DNA of 64,000 nt from Lachnoclostridium sp. An138 (GTDB lineage Bacteria; Bacillota; Clostridia; Lachnospirales; Lachnospiraceae), in the NCBI RefSeq assembly GCF_002160765.1, contig NZ_NFLF01000002.1:186001-250000 (forward strand), in the 5' to 3' direction. Position 1 is the stretch's first letter; the number at the start of each line of letters is the position of its first letter. The notes under the pieces are model-generated. The model had not been told where the DNA came from and did no database searches. It saw only the letters and a program-made list of their open reading frames with translations. Below, one piece after another: positions 1 through 8,513 of the stretch. Both the position numbers and the translations under genes were made by a program.

Positions 1-511
1 CCTGAAAATAATAAAACACCCCTGCTGCAAACAGCACCGTTCCATCTTCCGGATCACTGTCAATGGCAGCCATCCATGCAGGATCATTCAAATCCAGCGC
101 CAGATTTTTCTCCCGATCTCCCGCCGAAAGCAGCCGATTCCTCACCTTGATGACATCCGGCAGATCAATGTTATATATTTTACAGCTTCCATTGTCACAG
201 GTCCGTCCAGTGCAGTCCAATCCACAGCCCAGGTTGACCACTGCGGCATTTGGATGGGACAGCAGATAATCCCTTACCTCCCATACCATATCCTTCTGCC
301 GCATCGCAGTCTCCATTGCGCCAAACTCCTGCATCAGTCCGGCTGACCGCCTCTCCAATTCTGAAAAATCATAATCTATGCGTTCCATCAGCCCGGCCGC
401 ATTTTCATCCTGAAACAAATGGGGATACCGCTGCGAGCATAACCAACGTCCATACAGCGGGATGACCAGTGTTTCCTGCACCGTATTTTTCTCTATCTTA
501 TACTTCTTCAT
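1..511 (-). CDS. Leucine carboxyl methyltransferase-type (LCM) SAM-dependent methyltransferase, 3' end outside window
   Basis: The reading frame runs off the left edge, so only about 170 N-terminal residues are visible. A glycine-rich SAM-binding motif (VVNLGCGLDCTG, about residues 95-106) is followed by an acidic IYNIDLPDV segment and by FAAGVFYYF, the pattern of LCM-family methyltransferases. I chose the ATG at 511 because GGGAG lies five bases upstream; in-frame ATGs at 523 and 535 lack this. A consensus promoter with a TTAG-N6-CTAA operator lies just upstream, the same operator as the transport modules, so the gene probably belongs to the same regulon. Enzymes of this type often sit beside siderophore-type ABC pairs in Clostridia (recollection). 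The substrate is unknown. Confidence 0.8.
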   Translation of the reverse strand, partial: MKKYKIEKNTVQETLVIPLYGRWLCSQRYPHLFQDENAAGLMERIDYDFSELERRSAGLMQEFGAMETAMRQKDMVWEVRDYLLSHPNAAVVNLGCGLDCTGRTCDNGSCKIYNIDLPDVIKVRNRLLSAGDREKNLALDLNDPAWMAAIDSDPEDGTVLFAAGVFYYFQ

Positions 512-559
512 TGCTGCTCCCATGGGATATATCATAATATAAACAGGTTCTATAAATTT

Positions 560-588
560 ATTATAGTTAGCAATAACTAACTTGTCAA
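560..588 (-). promoter_or_regulatory. Sigma-A promoter with TTAG-N6-CTAA operator in the spacer
   Basis: On the minus strand TTGACA (588-583) and TATAAT (565-560) are separated by exactly 17 bases. The spacer is filled by GTTAGTTATTGCTAAC (581-566). This is the clearest member of a six-site operator set and places a repressor directly between the -35 and -10 boxes of the methyltransferase gene. Confidence 0.85.
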
Positions 589-710
589 GAGATCCCTTTT
601 ACGATTTATAAGACGCTGACCATACCGCATTAAAATATTTGTTGATCAATATACATATGACGAGCTTACAGCTCCTAACGCATTTTACAGGCATCGGACT
701 GAGGTGAATC

Positions 711-741
711 ATGCGGTCGGGTTTTATATATCCGGCCGCAT
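711..741. terminator. Hairpin downstream of module 1 EcfA gene
   Basis: Arms ATGCGGTCGG (711-720) and CCGGCCGCAT (732-741) pair with one mismatch. It lies 38-68 bases beyond the EcfA stop codon. There is no T tract on either strand, so termination is only a guess. Confidence 0.35.
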
Positions 742-778
742 TCCTATAGGGCGTAAGTTAGAACCATGCTTTAGCCGA

Positions 779-2161
779 TTATTCTATCTTGACCATACAA
801 TCGCAGCAACGGCGGATCAGCTCTCTGTCGTGTGTGATCACCAGGATGGTTTTCCCTTTGTCCGCCTCGCCCCGCAGCATATCGGCAATGATACGCATAT
901 TTCCCCCGTCCAGACCACTGGTGGGTTCATCAAAGATCAGCACATCACGCCCAGACAGGATTCCGCAGGCCAGGGAGAGGCGCTGCTTCTGCCCTCCGGA
1001 AAGGGTGGCCGGATGGACATCTTTATACCCATACAGCCCCAGCTGCTTCAAAAGCTCCCTGGCCCGTTCCAGCCGGGGCTGCGAGCGGTGGTCGCCCAGC
1101 AGCAGTTCCTCCGTGACGCTGTTGGTAAAAAACTGTGTGCCGGTATCGTTGGCGCTGTACCAGACCCGCCTGCGCCGCTCTGCGGCGCGCAATTTTTCCC
1201 CGCCGATTAGCACGCTGCCGCCGCTCTCTTTCCACAGGCCGGACAGCACCATGGCAAGGCTGGTCTTCCCTGCTCCATTACGTCCAGTCACAGCGGTAAT
1301 TTCTCCGGCGCAGAATGAAAGGGAGAGACAGTGAAAAATCAGATTGCTTTTTCTTTTGCAGGACAGGCTCTCTGTCCGGATAAAAGCAGCTCCACTGTCC
1401 GGCGAAGGCAACATTGGAAAAGAAGACTTCGTAACCTCCCGCAGGCCGCAGTTTTCCCGTTCTCCGACGCTCATGCGCGCCATCTCCGCCGGGCTTTTCT
1501 CCCACAGGATACGTCCGCCGTCAAGATACAGGAAACGGTCAGCGATGCCGGAGAGCCATGCCAGCCTATGCTCGGCGATCACCAGGGTACAGCCTTCATC
1601 CTTGAGTTTTTTCAGGCCCCCGGCCAGCTGCCCGGCACCCTCGCCGTCCAGGTTGGCGGTTGGCTCGTCGCAGACATAGACGCCGGGGCGCAGGGCATAG
1701 ACCGAGGCAATCGCCACCCGCTGTTTTTCTCCACTGGAGAGTACGTCCAAACTGCGGCCCCGCAGATGCTCCAGAAAAAAAGTCCGAATGGCAGCATCGG
1801 TTCGGCTGCGGATCTCCTCCCGGGCCATCCCGTAGTTTTCACAGGCAAAGGCCACCTCGCCGGCCAGCTCTGAAGAAAAGAACTGGCTTTTCGGGTCCTG
1901 GAATACGCTGCCCACCCGGCGGCCGACGGCATATTGCGGCAGCATCTCCAGATGTGTATCGTCGAGGAAAATATGTCCCTCCATGCTGCCGGGATAATAA
2001 GCCGGCGCAAGTCCGTTTAAGAGCCGCGTCAGCGTGGTTTTTCCTCCCCCTGACGGACCGGTGAGTACCACGCATTCCCCGTCATGGATGGTCAGGTTGA
2101 TATCCTTGACACCCTGATCACAATCCACATAGCAAAAGGAGACGTTTTCCATCCGTATCAC
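779..2161 (-). CDS. Fused double ATPase of an ECF transporter (EcfA-A'), module 1
   Basis: A cytoplasmic ATPase with two ABC nucleotide-binding domains in one chain. Domain 1 has Walker A GPSGGGKTT, an LSSGEKQR signature and Walker B VYVCDEPTANLD. Domain 2 has GRNGAGKTS, LSGGQKQR and VLIFDEPTSGLD. Such fusions energise group II ECF transporters together with EcfT and an S component, which are the next two genes upstream in the operon. The GTG at 2161 is chosen because it overlaps the EcfT stop as GTGA and has AGGAGG nine bases upstream; the longer frame to 2224 lies inside EcfT. Substrate specificity comes from the S component, not this protein. GC content looks higher than in modules 2-4. 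Confidence 0.9.
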   Translation of the reverse strand: MIRMENVSFCYVDCDQGVKDINLTIHDGECVVLTGPSGGGKTTLTRLLNGLAPAYYPGSMEGHIFLDDTHLEMLPQYAVGRRVGSVFQDPKSQFFSSELAGEVAFACENYGMAREEIRSRTDAAIRTFFLEHLRGRSLDVLSSGEKQRVAIASVYALRPGVYVCDEPTANLDGEGAGQLAGGLKKLKDEGCTLVIAEHRLAWLSGIADRFLYLDGGRILWEKSPAEMARMSVGERENCGLREVTKSSFPMLPSPDSGAAFIRTESLSCKRKSNLIFHCLSLSFCAGEITAVTGRNGAGKTSLAMVLSGLWKESGGSVLIGGEKLRAAERRRRVWYSANDTGTQFFTNSVTEELLLGDHRSQPRLERARELLKQLGLYGYKDVHPATLSGGQKQRLSLACGILSGRDVLIFDEPTSGLDGGNMRIIADMLRGEADKGKTILVITHDRELIRRCCDCMVKIE

Positions 2162-2853
2162 AACCGCATCCCTCCTATCCACAGAAACAGTACCGTAACA
2201 ACCGGCCACAGCGCAAGCTGGCACCAGTCCATAGCATCCATCTTTCTCTCATAATAACTGCCCCGCTTCCCCGGGGTTTCCGCTCCCCGGGCCACGGCGG
2301 ACACGGAAAGCTGGTCGGCAAGCTGCAGACACCGCAGCAGCATGGGCACCAATACATATTCGCAGGAGGCCGCCGGGTGAGTGAGCAGCCGCATCGGCGC
2401 TGTCAGTCCCCGGTTGCGCATGGAACGTCCCACGCTCCCCAGTTCCGCCTTCATGGTGGGAAAGAAACGGAACAGCACCAGCAGCCCCAATATCACAGCG
2501 GTAGGCATATGAATACGGGAAAGAAAAGCGGCCAGCTCCCCAGGCGGCGTGGTGATGAGATCCCAGCTCACAAGGAACACGGGGGACAGGTTCCAGAACA
2601 TCAGCACATAAAACTCGGAGAACACCACCATGTGCAGGCCATAATACCGGATCAGATACAGCAGCAGCGCCAGGACACCGTAGAAAAGAGCAAAGCCGCC
2701 CAGCAGCCGCCAGTTTTTCTGTACGGCCAAGTAGAGAAATCCCGCCGCTGTGAGTACGCAGGTCAGCACCACATTGCCGGTCAGGGAGATCCCCAGGATG
2801 GCCCAGAGCAGCGCCCACAGTTTCACAGGCACAGCCAGATTCCGCCGCTGCAT
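2158..2853 (-). CDS. EcfT (CbiQ-type) transmembrane coupling protein, module 1
   Basis: About 231 residues with several hydrophobic segments (about residues 10-55, 60-90, 105-125 and the C terminus). The conserved cytoplasmic part includes SVARGAETPG near residue 190, corresponding to the Ala-Arg-Gly motif by which EcfT proteins grip the ATPase. It couples ATP hydrolysis by EcfA to movement of the S component. The start ATG overlaps the stop of the S-component gene by one base, and its stop overlaps the EcfA start, so the three genes are translationally coupled. Confidence 0.88.
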   Translation of the reverse strand: MQRRNLAVPVKLWALLWAILGISLTGNVVLTCVLTAAGFLYLAVQKNWRLLGGFALFYGVLALLLYLIRYYGLHMVVFSEFYVLMFWNLSPVFLVSWDLITTPPGELAAFLSRIHMPTAVILGLLVLFRFFPTMKAELGSVGRSMRNRGLTAPMRLLTHPAASCEYVLVPMLLRCLQLADQLSVSAVARGAETPGKRGSYYERKMDAMDWCQLALWPVVTVLFLWIGGMRL

Positions 2854-3452
2854 CAGAGGACGCCCGCCTTTTTGAAGTGCTTGCCAATAAGCCTGCCACC
2901 AATCAAGCTACCCACAAAGCCGCATACGGTGGTGAACAGGATGATGAACGCCAGCCAGCCCGGAGAGGAGTAATACCGCACGAAGGAGTCGATATAGCTC
3001 TGTTCCATGCCGCTTTGCAGGGCAAAGGTCTCATAGGTATCCCAGAAAAACCAGAGAGGCAGCAGATTGACGCCGTTATAGAGCAGGCTGGCCACCGTCC
3101 AGGACAGGGTCATCTTCTTTTTGGATTCCCAGCCGTTTTTCCACAGAATGGCCTCGCAGATCACACCGACAAGCATATAATAGGGCAGCAGATACCAGTT
3201 GCCCATGATAAGAAACACCAGTCCCAGAATCGTCATGTAGATCAGAGAGACAAACCGCTTATGCACTCGGCTTACCATTAGAAAATACACCGGCGCGCAC
3301 AGCAGCATCGTGATTCCCACCGACAGCACCATGCTGGCAAAATCATTCACCATGCACACCATATTGATCACCAGCTGGATCAGGATCAGCCCTACGGTAA
3401 GCAATACGGTGGTAATTACATCCCTGACCGTCCATTTATTGTTATTTTTCAT
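2853..3452 (-). CDS. ECF transporter S component, Trep_Strep/MptD-like family, module 1
   Basis: A membrane protein of about 199 residues with around six hydrophobic helices and no large soluble domain. It resembles the Trep_Strep family of putative ECF substrate-binding subunits; it opens MKNNNKWTVRDVITTVLLTV and ends with a GSLIGGRLIGKHFKKAG segment shared by the S proteins of modules 2-4. The ATG at 3452 is preceded by AAGGAG at good spacing. It overlaps the preceding hydrolase-like gene by 11 bases. The ligand is unknown; the setting suggests a metallophore or a breakdown product. Confidence 0.82.
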   Translation of the reverse strand: MKNNNKWTVRDVITTVLLTVGLILIQLVINMVCMVNDFASMVLSVGITMLLCAPVYFLMVSRVHKRFVSLIYMTILGLVFLIMGNWYLLPYYMLVGVICEAILWKNGWESKKKMTLSWTVASLLYNGVNLLPLWFFWDTYETFALQSGMEQSYIDSFVRYYSSPGWLAFIILFTTVCGFVGSLIGGRLIGKHFKKAGVL

Positions 3453-4107
3453 CTTGATTCTCCTTTCCTTGATCTGCCGGCTTCTCACGGCATTCAGTTA
3501 CACCCGGAGGGGTGCTTCGTGTGTTGATAAAACGGAAGTTGCAGAGCTCGTCGCCCCTTCCGATGGTCTTGGTCCGGCCCCAGCGGGCGCCGGGAATATC
3601 TCCGTACATCACATCATCGCTCTCGCAGAAGATGGGCGTCAGCTCTGGTACCCCGTAGCGGCGGAATACATTGGCGTACAGGCAGGCATGGCAGTCCCAC
3701 TCGATGGCATGGGCGTCGTTGCGCTTCCATTCAAACTGCCAGCCTTCCAGCCCATACCCCGCTTTCGTAGACGCCGGGCACATGACACGAAACAGCGGGA
3801 AGAAAAACGGCAATTTCCCCAAACCCTGAAAGAATTTTGCCATGGGCTTGGAAGCGTTCAGGACGGAGGTACGGATGAGCCGCCTGGCCTCAACGGGCTT
3901 CCAGCCCTGTTCCTGCAGCCCCCGGTACATTGCTACAGAGGGCAGAATGCTGCCGGCCATGTGCCGCGCCAGCATCTTATTGGACAGATCGTTTTCTTTG
4001 AGAAGGGTATCATATACTCGGAGCACCGCCTGCCTGTCCGCATCGCTATGGATTCCTGCATAGGCTTCTCCCAGACGGCTCTTTTGAAGTTTCTTTTCCA
4101 GATTCAT
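3442..4107 (-). CDS. L-2-amino-thiazoline-4-carboxylate hydrolase-like protein
   Basis: A soluble protein of about 221 residues. The C-terminal half has the cysteine-bearing pattern I associate with the ATC hydrolase family: WDCHACLYAN, a PELTPIFCESDD segment and RTKTIGRGDELCNFRF near the end. ATC hydrolase opens a thiazoline ring in the bacterial route from 2-aminothiazoline-4-carboxylate to cysteine. The ATG at 4107 overlaps the stop of the ABC gene (ATGA), and the 3' end overlaps the S-component gene, so it is embedded in the transport operon. I infer that it may process a thiazoline-containing ligand brought in by the transporters; no sequence feature proves the substrate. Confidence 0.72.
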   Translation of the reverse strand: MNLEKKLQKSRLGEAYAGIHSDADRQAVLRVYDTLLKENDLSNKMLARHMAGSILPSVAMYRGLQEQGWKPVEARRLIRTSVLNASKPMAKFFQGLGKLPFFFPLFRVMCPASTKAGYGLEGWQFEWKRNDAHAIEWDCHACLYANVFRRYGVPELTPIFCESDDVMYGDIPGARWGRTKTIGRGDELCNFRFINTRSTPPGVTECREKPADQGKENQDEK

Positions 4108-5855
4108 GCTTTCTCTAACCTCCATCCCAGGGCCTGTTCCCGCACTTTCACAAAGCGGCGGTACAGGCCATCCTGTTTGATCAGTTCGGTGTGGGCGCCA
4201 TGCTGAACGATACGGCCTTTGTCCAAAACGATGATCTGGTCGGCGTCTCGGACCGTGGAGAGCCGGTGGGCGATCATCAAAATGGTCTTATCCCTGGTCA
4301 GTTCCCTGACAGCTTTTAACAGCTCCCGCTCATTCTTCGGATCCACACTTGCAGTGGCCTCATCCAGGACGATGATGGGAGCGTCTTTCAGGATGGCCCG
4401 GGCGATGGAGATCCGCTGGCGCTCCCCGCCGGAAAGGGTGGCGCCGCCCTCTCCCACACGGGTCTGATACCCCTCCGGCAGAGCCTCAATAAAATCGTGG
4501 CAGCAGGCTTTCTTTGCCGCTTCTATCACCTCATCCTGCGTAGCGTCTGGACGGCCGAACTTGATGTTGTTTTCAATGGTGTCCTCAAAAAGATAGACAT
4601 TCTGGAATACAATGGAGAAGTTGCGCAGCAGGCTGTCGCAGGTGTACTCCCGCACATCATGCCCGCCTATGCGGATGCTCCCTTTCCGCACATCCCAGAA
4701 TCGGGCTGCGAGGCTCACCAGAGTGGTCTTGCCGGAACCGGAGGAGCCTACAATGGCGCAGGTGGTCTTCTCCGGGATGGTCACGCTCACATCATGCAGA
4801 ACATCCTCCTTGCCATAGGCGAAGGAGACATGACTGATCTCGATGTCAAAACGCTCCGGCTTCAGATCCGTCCCCTGCTCATCCATGACTGGGGTATCCA
4901 TCACGGCGTCCAGCCGGTCCAGAGACGCCTCGATCCCCCTGGCCACCGAGGCCATGCTGCCCACCATTTCCACGGCAGAGTAAATCATAAAGCTGGATAC
5001 CAGCAGGAGCAGGCACTTTACCGGCGTAATCCCGCCACCCAGCAGCAAATAGGGGGCAATCACCAGAATGGCGGCCTGCGCCAGCTTGAATACCGTCTGA
5101 TAGACCCCGGTCAGGGCGGAGAAAGTGCTCTCCAGGGCAATGTTGGCGTCGGCGCTCTCATAAATGGCCTGGTTTACTGCCTTGCCCGAGCGTTCCCCCA
5201 GACCAAAGGCTTTTACTACACCCATGCCCTGGATGTACTCCAGGAACGCCGTCACCAGATTGGCCTGAGCAGCCTGCCGCCTCGGTGCAAGGCGTTTGGC
5301 CGCCTTCTGCATGACGGCGTAGACCAGCATGGCGAGGATTAGTCCTATGAACATGGCAATTCCGATACGCCACTCATAAAAGAGCAGCCACACACCGATG
5401 ACCAGGGCATGGATGAAACCACCCGCCACCTGCTCCAGGATTGTGACCGCATTGTTCTCCACATCCGAGAGCGTGGTGGTCACGGCGGCGGTAATGTCTC
5501 CCAGACGGTTTTCGTTGAAATAGCCCATAGGAACCCGCTTCATGCGCTCTCCGATTTCAAGACGCTTTTCGGCGCACATGGAAAAGCTGCCCAGGGTGCG
5601 CCTGCCGGCGGACAAATTGTTAAACACGATACGTCCCAGGATGCCGATTACCATGACAGCAAGAGACATCCAGATCGCCTGTGCCGGCATGGCGCCGCCG
5701 TCGGCGAAGGCCAGTAGTCCGGTGAGTACCGTAAGGATAGCCAGAATGGGCAGCATTTGGAATACAGAGTCCACTAAAGTGAACACAAAGGAAAGCAGCA
5801 GAGAATTGCGCTCTTTGCCGGAAAAATCCAACAACCGTTTCATCAGTTTGATCAT
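4104..5855 (-). CDS. ABC half transporter (exporter fold, siderophore-importer-like), module 1 subunit B
   Basis: 583 residues: a six-helix transmembrane domain (about 1-315) followed by a nucleotide-binding domain with Walker A GSSGSGKTT, signature LSGGERQR, Walker B IIVLDEATASVDPKNE and H-loop IAHRLST. Heterodimers of this fold normally export, but YbtP/YbtQ and IrtA/IrtB of the same fold import ferric siderophores. Pairing with an ECF module and a thiazoline-hydrolase-like gene favours an import-linked role, by inference. It overlaps the partner gene by four bases (ATGA), implying a 1:1 heterodimer. Confidence 0.85.
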   Translation of the reverse strand: MIKLMKRLLDFSGKERNSLLLSFVFTLVDSVFQMLPILAILTVLTGLLAFADGGAMPAQAIWMSLAVMVIGILGRIVFNNLSAGRRTLGSFSMCAEKRLEIGERMKRVPMGYFNENRLGDITAAVTTTLSDVENNAVTILEQVAGGFIHALVIGVWLLFYEWRIGIAMFIGLILAMLVYAVMQKAAKRLAPRRQAAQANLVTAFLEYIQGMGVVKAFGLGERSGKAVNQAIYESADANIALESTFSALTGVYQTVFKLAQAAILVIAPYLLLGGGITPVKCLLLLVSSFMIYSAVEMVGSMASVARGIEASLDRLDAVMDTPVMDEQGTDLKPERFDIEISHVSFAYGKEDVLHDVSVTIPEKTTCAIVGSSGSGKTTLVSLAARFWDVRKGSIRIGGHDVREYTCDSLLRNFSIVFQNVYLFEDTIENNIKFGRPDATQDEVIEAAKKACCHDFIEALPEGYQTRVGEGGATLSGGERQRISIARAILKDAPIIVLDEATASVDPKNERELLKAVRELTRDKTILMIAHRLSTVRDADQIIVLDKGRIVQHGAHTELIKQDGLYRRFVKVREQALGWRLEKA

Positions 5856-7606
5856 TGCAAATCCCCCTCTCCTGTATCTTTGGCACTGATATGCGCGTTC
5901 CAGAGCTCCCAGTATAGCGGGCAGTCCTCCAGAAACTCCTCATGGGTCCCTAAAGCCTCCACCTGTCCATAGTTCAGCACCACGATCCGGTCCGCGTGGA
6001 CAATGGTAGAGAGCCGGTGGGCAATGACGATCAGAGTTTTACCCTGTATCAGCTGGTTGATAGATGCCTGGATTACCGCCTCGTTCTCGGGGTCATTGAA
6101 GGCCGTCGCCTCGTCCAGGACGACCACGGGACTGTCCTTCAAAATAGCCCGGGCGATGGCGATGCGCTGCCGCTCGCCCCCGGAGAGACTGCCGCCGCCG
6201 TCCCCTACCAGGGTGTCATAGCCCTGCGGCAGGGCCGCAATGAAGTCGTGGCAGCTGGCCAGTCTCGCGGCGGCAAAGACCTCCTCATCTGTGGCGTCCG
6301 GCCTCCCCAGCCGGATGTTTTCTTTTACCGTCAGATGAAACAGGAAATTGTCTTGGGAGACGTAAGCCACCGTGTCCATGACCTGGGAGAGGGGGATGTT
6401 CCGAACATCCACGCCGCCCAGCTCCACCGCCCCGCTGTCAGCCTCCCAGAAGGATGCGATGAGCCGGGCAACTGTAGATTTCCCCGAGCCGGAGGGCCCC
6501 ACGATGGCGGTCATCCCGCCCGGCACCACATTGAAGCTCACACGGTGCAGCACCTCCTGATCCCCGTAGCCAAAGGAGACATCCCGCAGGGAGATATTAC
6601 TGCTATCCAGCCGCACCGGCTGGGCAGGGCGGTGCAGTTCTTCCGCCTCCAAAAGCCCGGCGATCTCCCTGACGGTGGAGTCCACCATGGCCAGGCTGTC
6701 CGTATACCGCAGGGCCTGGATCAGCGGTGACACCAAACCCAGGGCCAGAATCACACAGGTGATCAGGACAGGGGCGGTTATGCTCCCCCGCTGAAAGAGC
6801 CATGCCCCCAGAGGCAGAACCCCCAGCAGGCAGGAAGGCATGATGGCGATGCCGGCAATATAAAAACCATTGGTCTGCCGAAACCAGGTGGCCTTGGCCG
6901 CCTGGTTCTCCTTTACGGCGTCCGTATATTTGGCATAGGAGGCAGTTCCCTGATTGAACGCCTTGATGACTTCAATGCCGCCGATGTACTCCACGATGGC
7001 GGCGTCCATGTTCTTGCCGGCGTCCAGAACCCGGTTGTATCGGATCTCGTAATCCTTCATCATTCCCATATAGCAGACAAGGCCGATGGGAATCGTGATC
7101 AGGGAGATCAGAGCCATGCGCCAGTCCAGTACAAGAAGATAGGCCAGCATAAAAATGGGGACCAAGATATTTGCGGTGAGTTCCGGGATCATGTGAGCCA
7201 GGGGCAGTTCCAGTTTTTCCACCGTATCCACCAGCATGGTCTTAAACTTGCCCGATGGCGTGTCGAGGATATACCCCATGGGAACCCGGGCAAGTTTTCC
7301 CGTCAGTTCCGTTCGGATATTTTTCAGAATGGTAAAGGCGCTGCGGTGGCTGAGCATGGTGGAGGCCGTTCCAAACCAGGTACTCCCCAGATAACCCAGA
7401 AGGGCGATAAGAACCCAAAGGGCGATGGGAGCCAGCTTATACTGCCGGCCGCAAACCAAAATGACGATCCGTGACACTGCAAAATACGGGACTATACCAC
7501 AAAATGCACCCGCCACCGCCAGCAGAACGGACAGAACCATCTTCCCTCTGCATTGAGCGGCAAAGCGCAGGATCCAGTGAAATGCGCTGTTCTTTTTCTG
7601 TTTCAT
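5852..7606 (-). CDS. ABC half transporter (exporter fold, siderophore-importer-like), module 1 subunit A
   Basis: 584 residues: transmembrane domain (about 1-320) and nucleotide-binding domain with GPSGSGKST, LSGGERQR, VVVLDEATAFNDPENE and IAHRLST. The DEATAFxDPENE form of the D-loop is, from memory, common in the YbtPQ/IrtAB group. It is the first gene of the module 1 operon (A, B, hydrolase-like, S, EcfT, EcfA). Its ATG follows a GAAAGGAG ribosome site, and the operator at 7726-7741 lies about 120 bases upstream. Confidence 0.86.
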   Translation of the reverse strand: MKQKKNSAFHWILRFAAQCRGKMVLSVLLAVAGAFCGIVPYFAVSRIVILVCGRQYKLAPIALWVLIALLGYLGSTWFGTASTMLSHRSAFTILKNIRTELTGKLARVPMGYILDTPSGKFKTMLVDTVEKLELPLAHMIPELTANILVPIFMLAYLLVLDWRMALISLITIPIGLVCYMGMMKDYEIRYNRVLDAGKNMDAAIVEYIGGIEVIKAFNQGTASYAKYTDAVKENQAAKATWFRQTNGFYIAGIAIMPSCLLGVLPLGAWLFQRGSITAPVLITCVILALGLVSPLIQALRYTDSLAMVDSTVREIAGLLEAEELHRPAQPVRLDSSNISLRDVSFGYGDQEVLHRVSFNVVPGGMTAIVGPSGSGKSTVARLIASFWEADSGAVELGGVDVRNIPLSQVMDTVAYVSQDNFLFHLTVKENIRLGRPDATDEEVFAAARLASCHDFIAALPQGYDTLVGDGGGSLSGGERQRIAIARAILKDSPVVVLDEATAFNDPENEAVIQASINQLIQGKTLIVIAHRLSTIVHADRIVVLNYGQVEALGTHEEFLEDCPLYWELWNAHISAKDTGEGDLQ

Positions 7607-7725
7607 TTGCCTCTCCTTTCATTTGTTTTTCGTGTGTTTTATGGCATCCAGTAAAAACCGGGGATGTTTCATTGTTTCTGAGACATAAATTTGAGAATCA
7701 CCAGGTAATAGATCCATCATCGTAA

Positions 7726-7741
7726 GTTAGCATATGCTAAC
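7726..7741. promoter_or_regulatory. TTAG-N6-CTAA operator upstream of module 1
   Basis: GTTAGCATATGCTAAC is a perfect 16-bp palindrome. It lies between the TetR gene stop and the first ABC gene. A TTGCCA -35-like box (minus strand, 7751-7746) lies immediately upstream; the -10 box is unclear. Confidence 0.75.
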
Positions 7742-7762
7742 CGTTTGGCAAAAAGTTAAGGC

Positions 7763-8380
7763 TCACTTGAGCCTTAAAAGCCCATCCCAGCCACAGTTGA
7801 AAAAGGTGGCCAATTCTTCAATATAGCTCATAGCCCGTTCGCGGGTCATGTCGTGGACCACCGTCTCAAATACAGCGGTGAAATAGGCGCTGGTGATGAG
7901 ATGATGCAGTTCATGGCTGATATGCCCTTCTATCTTGCCTCTCTGCTCCAGCTCATTATAGTAGCGTTCCGTCTGGCTGACCTCAAGCTCCACCAGTTCG
8001 TGAACATAATTTTCATATCTCGTTCCGGCAGAACAACAAAGGATCAGCTTGAAAGCGTCGAAATGATCGTATATATACCCGAGAAAATACCGCAGATACT
8101 CTGTGGACAGCTTTCTGCTGTCGATGATCCGTTCTGCCGGAATCAGGTCAAAGTGGGCCTCCTGAGCCGCCTTGAACTGTTCCACAAGTCCGTCCGCCGT
8201 TTCCGATACCAATGCGTCAAAGAGCGCGGCTTTATCCGGGTAATATCCGTAAAATGCCCCCTGGGTAAACCCAGCCTCTTTGACAATGCCCCGTAGAGAA
8301 GCGTCCTTGAATCCTTTGGCGAGAAATTCCCTTTTCCCAATTTCAAGTATCTTTCGCTGTGTTTCTGTATACTCTTCCAT
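7763..8380 (-). CDS. TetR/AcrR-family transcriptional regulator
   Basis: About 205 residues. The N-terminal helix-turn-helix is typical (ILEIGKREFLAKGFKDASLR, then GFTQGAFYGYYPDKAALFDAL), followed by an all-helical ligand domain. I chose the ATG at 8380 because AGGTGAG lies just upstream; an in-frame GTG at 8413 would fall within the 40-bp palindrome that is probably its operator. The gene reads toward module 1, but the TTAG operator separates them, so it may regulate itself, module 1 or both. Confidence 0.85.
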   Translation of the reverse strand: MEEYTETQRKILEIGKREFLAKGFKDASLRGIVKEAGFTQGAFYGYYPDKAALFDALVSETADGLVEQFKAAQEAHFDLIPAERIIDSRKLSTEYLRYFLGYIYDHFDAFKLILCCSAGTRYENYVHELVELEVSQTERYYNELEQRGKIEGHISHELHHLITSAYFTAVFETVVHDMTRERAMSYIEELATFFNCGWDGLLRLK

Positions 8381-8412
8381 GTACTCACCTGCCTTGCGAT
8401 CTTGTCTCAGCA

Positions 8413-8452
8413 CGTTATTATATCAGTGATATATATCACTGATATAATAACG
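8413..8452. promoter_or_regulatory. Perfect 40-bp palindrome, likely TetR operator
   Basis: Positions 8413-8452 read identically on both strands. The core contains TATCAGTGATA and its reverse complement, the same 11 bases found at the centre of Tn10 tetO2. It lies immediately upstream of the TetR start and downstream of the MATE gene, consistent with autorepression. Confidence 0.75.
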
Positions 8453-8513
8453 TATCTGACCTTCTTTGTCAATAGCCCGGAAAACTTTCATACCAGGCAA
8501 ACCTCAAACATAA

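Noticed and set aside
704-1873. Several long plus-strand frames opposite the EcfA gene
   Set aside because: They are antisense to two well-defined ABC ATPase domains and have no motif or ribosome site.
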